From Klebsormidium nitens (Eukaryota > Streptophyta > Klebsormidiophyceae > Klebsormidiales > Klebsormidiaceae), in NCBI GenBank assembly GCA_000708835.1, contig DF237273.1:38816-102815 (forward strand): a stretch of 64,000 nt of DNA, written 5' to 3'. Under the pieces are notes generated by a model, which saw nothing but the letters and a program-made list of their open reading frames with translations, was not told the DNA's origin and ran no database searches. Below, one piece after another: positions 59,101 to 64,000 of this stretch (positions are counted from its first letter, which is position 1; every line of letters starts with the position of its first letter). Made by a program: the position numbers and the translations under genes.

Positions 59101-61292
59101 GTTCCGTGCTCGTACTCTTTCTTGCCTGCTAGCAGGCTGGGTCTCTCCCTCGCTCGATCTTGTGCTGGCCGGTTTGAAGTACAACGATCCAATCGAGCAG
59201 GTCGAACGTTTCGCCAGAGGTGTACGCCGTTCTCCTGACAGACTTGCCTGCTTATTGCCTTTCACTGATGAGCACTATACCGTCTGCTCTCCTCACTTGT
59301 GACGCGTGTGCGGCGTGCAGGGGCCTGGCCATGCTGCGCTACTTCGACCCCGCGTTCCTGGACGCCATGGCGGCCTCCGTGTGCGTGCGCGTGGCCGAGT
59401 TCGAGGACACGCACCTGGCGAGCGTGCTCTTCGCGTATGCCTCCTTCGGGGCCGCCGGGCCGCCCGACTTCCTGCCCACGCTCGCACGCGAGGTCAGCCG
59501 CGCTATGATGAGTGGACGCGTTCGTTTCGCCTTCCTGTTGAAACCTGCGATCTTCCGGACTCGCTTCCCTTCGCCCTTTCTCAGGCTCGCACAAAGCCAC
59601 AAGTCAACGCCAGTGTGTAATCTAGTCCACTCAGATCACCCTCAGATCAGCAGTAGCTGTGGAAATTCACGGGCTGGCCTCCCTGCAAATGTCAGTTTTC
59701 CGCAAACACCCCAGCTCGTGTTTTTCGCTTGCCGCCACCTGACGATTCTCATCGAACTTCGGGTGCAGGTACTCCGCCGATTGCGAACCGGTGCTGAGTT
59801 CAAGCGCGCGTCGCTGGTGAACATTGCGTGGGGGTTCATGGTGCTGGGCTGCTACCCCCCCGCCCTGTTCGCTGCCATGCGGCCCGCGCTGTACCGCGGC
59901 CCCTTCCTCGCGCACGAGGCCGCCAAGCTGCACCAGCTCGAGCTCGCGCTGCGCCTCGAGGCGCCCACCATTGCGCCGCCCCACCCGCCGGGCGACGTGG
60001 CCGCTCTCCTGGAAGACCTCTGGCAGCAGGGCGACGCTAAGTACCGCGCCAAGGTGTGGGGCCCGCGCCTTGAGAGACTCGTTCGCCGGGTCTCAGCTCG
60101 CTGCAACACAGGCGGCCGCTCGAGTCCCGAGACTGTCCGAGTTGCCCGCACTTGAGCTCTATTAAGAACTCGCTTCGGAAGCAACGTACAAGGACCGCTT
60201 CTGAGGTGTCCCAACGTTTCCCCAGCAACGGCTTTGGCTTGCATTGCATGCGCTGGCATGCACCTGAACGTTATTGTGAAAGCAAGAGAGCCATCGATTT
60301 AGGCAACCGTCTGCCTGCCAATTGGGAACGGCCGATCAACCCGCCCTCGAGCTGATCCTGGGCGTGTGCCCGCCCTGCGTGCAGCTGTATTGGGCCAAGA
60401 TGAACCAGGGGGCCCAGGTGGTGACGTCGGCGCTGCAGCGCGACGTGCACGCGTCCTTGGAGCGGCTGGGCGTGGCGGCGCACGAGGAGTACGCGGACGG
60501 CGACCACGTGCTCGACATTGCGCTGCCCGCGCAGCGCATCGCCGTCGAGGTGGACGGGCCGCACCACTTCGCCGCCAATGCGCGCCGCACCCCGCTCGGG
60601 CCCACGCGCCTCAAGCACCGCCTGCTGCGCAGGCGCGGTTGGCGCCTCATCACGGTGAGGCGGGCGAGGATGGGCCGTGACGGAGGGGAGCAGTGCGGTT
60701 TGTTGGAGATGCCGCCCCTGCGCGACGACCTGTTCGTTGCAAAGCAAGCTGACTGGCTTTGATGAGACCATCGCAAAGACCAGATTGATTCGCATTTTTG
60801 CAGTGGGGTATGCTGGCTCGCAATAGCCAGACAAACTGTAAGTTTTTGTTGTGGATCTGGCCTTTGCGGTTGGACTGAGCCGCTGAGGCGCTGCCTGTTG
60901 GGTGGCCGCAGGTGCCCCATTACGAATGGGAGGCGCTGAGCGGCGACGAGGCGCGGGATGAGCACATGCGGCAGCGCCTGGAGCCCCTGGTGCGCGCCGC
61001 GCAGGAAGACGCGGCAAAGGAGGCACCCGCCCCAGCCGGGCAGCCACCTGCAGAACAGAGCGGGCGGCCGTCATCAGATGCGCCCGCCAACAACCACCAG
61101 GAGAGACGACCAAGCCAAGAAGCGCAGGCGGAGATACTGGCACGCTCGGAGAAGCTGAAAATGCTGGCGGCGTCGAGGGGCAAAACGGGCAAAATAGACA
61201 TGTTGAAAAGGGCAGCCGTTCGACGTGCTCTGTTATCAAAAGGCGGGACTAAAGACAGCGACTTGGACTCGAATCAAGCTACAGGTGATTGA
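56101..61292 (+). CDS. RAP-domain protein with 37-residue helical repeats, probable organelle RNA factor
   Basis: RAP-domain helical-repeat proteins bind organelle RNAs in algae, plants and apicomplexans. Eleven exons: 56101-56789, 57012-57123, 57419-57534, 57760-57876, 58223-58333, 58612-58722, 58943-59053, 59321-59492, 59769-60053, 60385-60654 and 60912-61292 (TGA). They sum to 2,475 nt, giving 824 residues. Exons 4-7 encode 37-39 residues each with similar patterns, for example AFAKTGRDYSPLMAALAERS ending APENLAALIW, matching FASTK-like or heptatricopeptide repeats. Several introns split a Trp codon in phase 2. The RAP domain (about 645-720) reads VLDIALPAQRIAVEVDGPHHF, LKHRLLRRRGWRLIT and VPHYEWEAL. 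A basic, disordered tail follows. The N-terminal 100 residues are basic and could target an organelle. Its RNA target is unknown. The start is the first in-frame ATG of exon 1. Confidence 0.87.
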
Positions 61293-62342
61293 CTGGCTGC
61301 AGGTCTTACTGTCCTGACCATTTCTGTCGAGTTGGCCGACATGTTGAATTATAGCCTGAGCAATCATGGTAGTCCGGTCTCATGCAATGATTTGATTTCC
61401 AAAGCGACGGCCTGCATGCATGATTGAGCTGCAATTGTATGTGAATTTAAAACCATGATGCGCAACTGGGATCGCTCCGGCCTGCGCCGGTGGGCGCCCC
61501 GAGCTCGCATGCATAATATAGCTGCACGTGATAATCGCGATCATTTATAGCATGTGCCAGTGTGAGCTACGGTCCAATGATATATCTAGCGAGACGGTAG
61601 CTGCAATGGCCGGACAGGTAGCTCGCCGGCCGTAAGTTGGTATGTCCATATGTTTCGAGCTATCTAGATCCCCAGTACATTGGCTAACAACAAATGAATG
61701 GCCGTGCATGAGATCCGACTATCATATACGTATGGATATCAACCGCGAGTCCGACTGAGCGCGCGAGTACGTTGAGAATACTGACATGCTTAAGTCCTCT
61801 CGGTGCGCGGCCTATTCAAACTATTCCTTTGATGTATAGACACTAGGTGAAATACAACAATGACGGGTAGAGCCCTCCGTCACGCAACAACTGATGATTA
61901 CTGCAGCACCTGAAGATAGCGAAGCTAGAATCCAGAAGCATAGGAATGTCACGCGGCACTGAGTAAGTATGAAAAGATTTCGGTAGGAGGTCTGATGAGT
62001 TACAATTTGTACACGTGTAATGTACATCCTACTCTTTCTCGGATCTCCCTAGCTAAGCCAAATAACCGAGCAATACAGGAACCTGTCTACCATATGCTGT
62101 TGCAAGCTTCGGTGTGACAAGTTGTTACATAACCCCTTACCCCACATATTTACACTGGAGAATAGCACAACTGTCTTCCGGGCCTGGCGTGTTGCTCAGT
62201 TGCAAAATGCTCCTGAGTAATCTCTAAAATGTAACGCTTTTTTGGGTCCAAATCAGGGCCTCTTGCACTGATTGACGCTCTCAGACGTTGAGCACAAAAG
62301 ATAGCCTCACAGTCCAAATCTGCAGCCTTGACCCTCCCCAAT
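61293..62342. other. Convergent spacer, nothing recognised
   Basis: One kilobase between the RAP and ATG8 stop codons. It is AT-rich in its centre (about 61400-61760) and has many short CTAGCTA/GCATGC palindromes but no element ends or conserved-looking frame. It should hold both 3' UTRs. Confidence 0.5.
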
Positions 62343-63763
<1,421 letters not shown>

Positions 63764-64000
63764 TGTGACAGTTCTTCAGTTCTCAGTAAGCAAGTCCCCA
63801 CTTTCCACGCCAATCTTTCAAGCTATACCTGCACCTGCTTTATTTTGCAAACTCTAAACTTTCACTACTTTGCATGCCCTGCTGCAATGCTCACAATTCG
63901 CTAGCAGAAGCTATGTTTTCGCCGGGGTGGAGAGGGAGAGCGCCCTCTCTCTTTTCGATCGAGAGGTCGGTAGGGCTCATACACTGGTCACACATGCCGG
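63764..64000. promoter_or_regulatory. Upstream region of ATG8, cut by window edge
   Basis: This should be the ATG8 5' UTR and proximal promoter. A short inverted pair, GAGAGGGAGAGCGCCCTCTCTC, lies at about 63931-63952. No other gene is visible. Confidence 0.4.

Overview
This window is nuclear DNA of a green plant or alga. Genes are split by many GT-AG introns, with donors often GTGAG. Several products are plant-type: a LisH-containing DYRK kinase, a plastid acyl-lipid desaturase, a candidate plastid NDH subunit, a plant UBC7/13/14-class E2 and ATG8. Moderate GC, intron-dense but compact genes and algal-style helical-repeat RAP proteins suggest a streptophyte (charophyte) alga such as Klebsormidium. 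That placement is inference from gene content. No prokaryotic, viral or organellar block was seen.

Layout, left to right: an unrecognised acidic protein (-, about 0.3-2.1 kb); ALG6 glucosyltransferase (-, 3.5-7.5 kb); DYRKP kinase (+, 8.4-14.3 kb); a spacer with two MITE-like elements; a small GNAT acetyltransferase (-, 16.3-16.8 kb); casein kinase 1 (+, 17.8-21.8 kb); a 3.2-kb repeat-rich spacer with a hAT-type MITE bounded by an 8-bp target duplication; a plastid desaturase (+, 25.0-27.7 kb); CstF64 (-, 29.7-34.4 kb, with an assembly gap in its Pro-rich exon); a SpoU/TrmH RNA methyltransferase (+, 35.1-37.7 kb); UBC7-type E2 (-, 39.0-41.0 kb); a third MITE-like element; a very long nucleotidyltransferase/PAP-OAS1 protein (+, 42.9-51.1 kb); a PnsB2-like plastid protein (-, 52.3-55.2 kb); a RAP-domain helical-repeat protein (+, 56.1-61.3 kb); ATG8 (-, 62.3-63.8 kb).

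From ALG6 to the window's end the genes mostly alternate in strand, so spacers are mainly divergent promoters or convergent 3' ends. For each named gene I joined exons by hand from splice sites and family similarity. In every case the exon lengths sum to a continuous reading frame, which is the main support for the models. The genes are unrelated housekeeping and organelle functions and do not form a pathway. The most interesting items are the exon-per-repeat RAP gene, the PnsB2 candidate with a GC-AG intron, the roughly 2,000-residue nucleotidyltransferase with a huge disordered tail, and the cluster of non-autonomous transposons.
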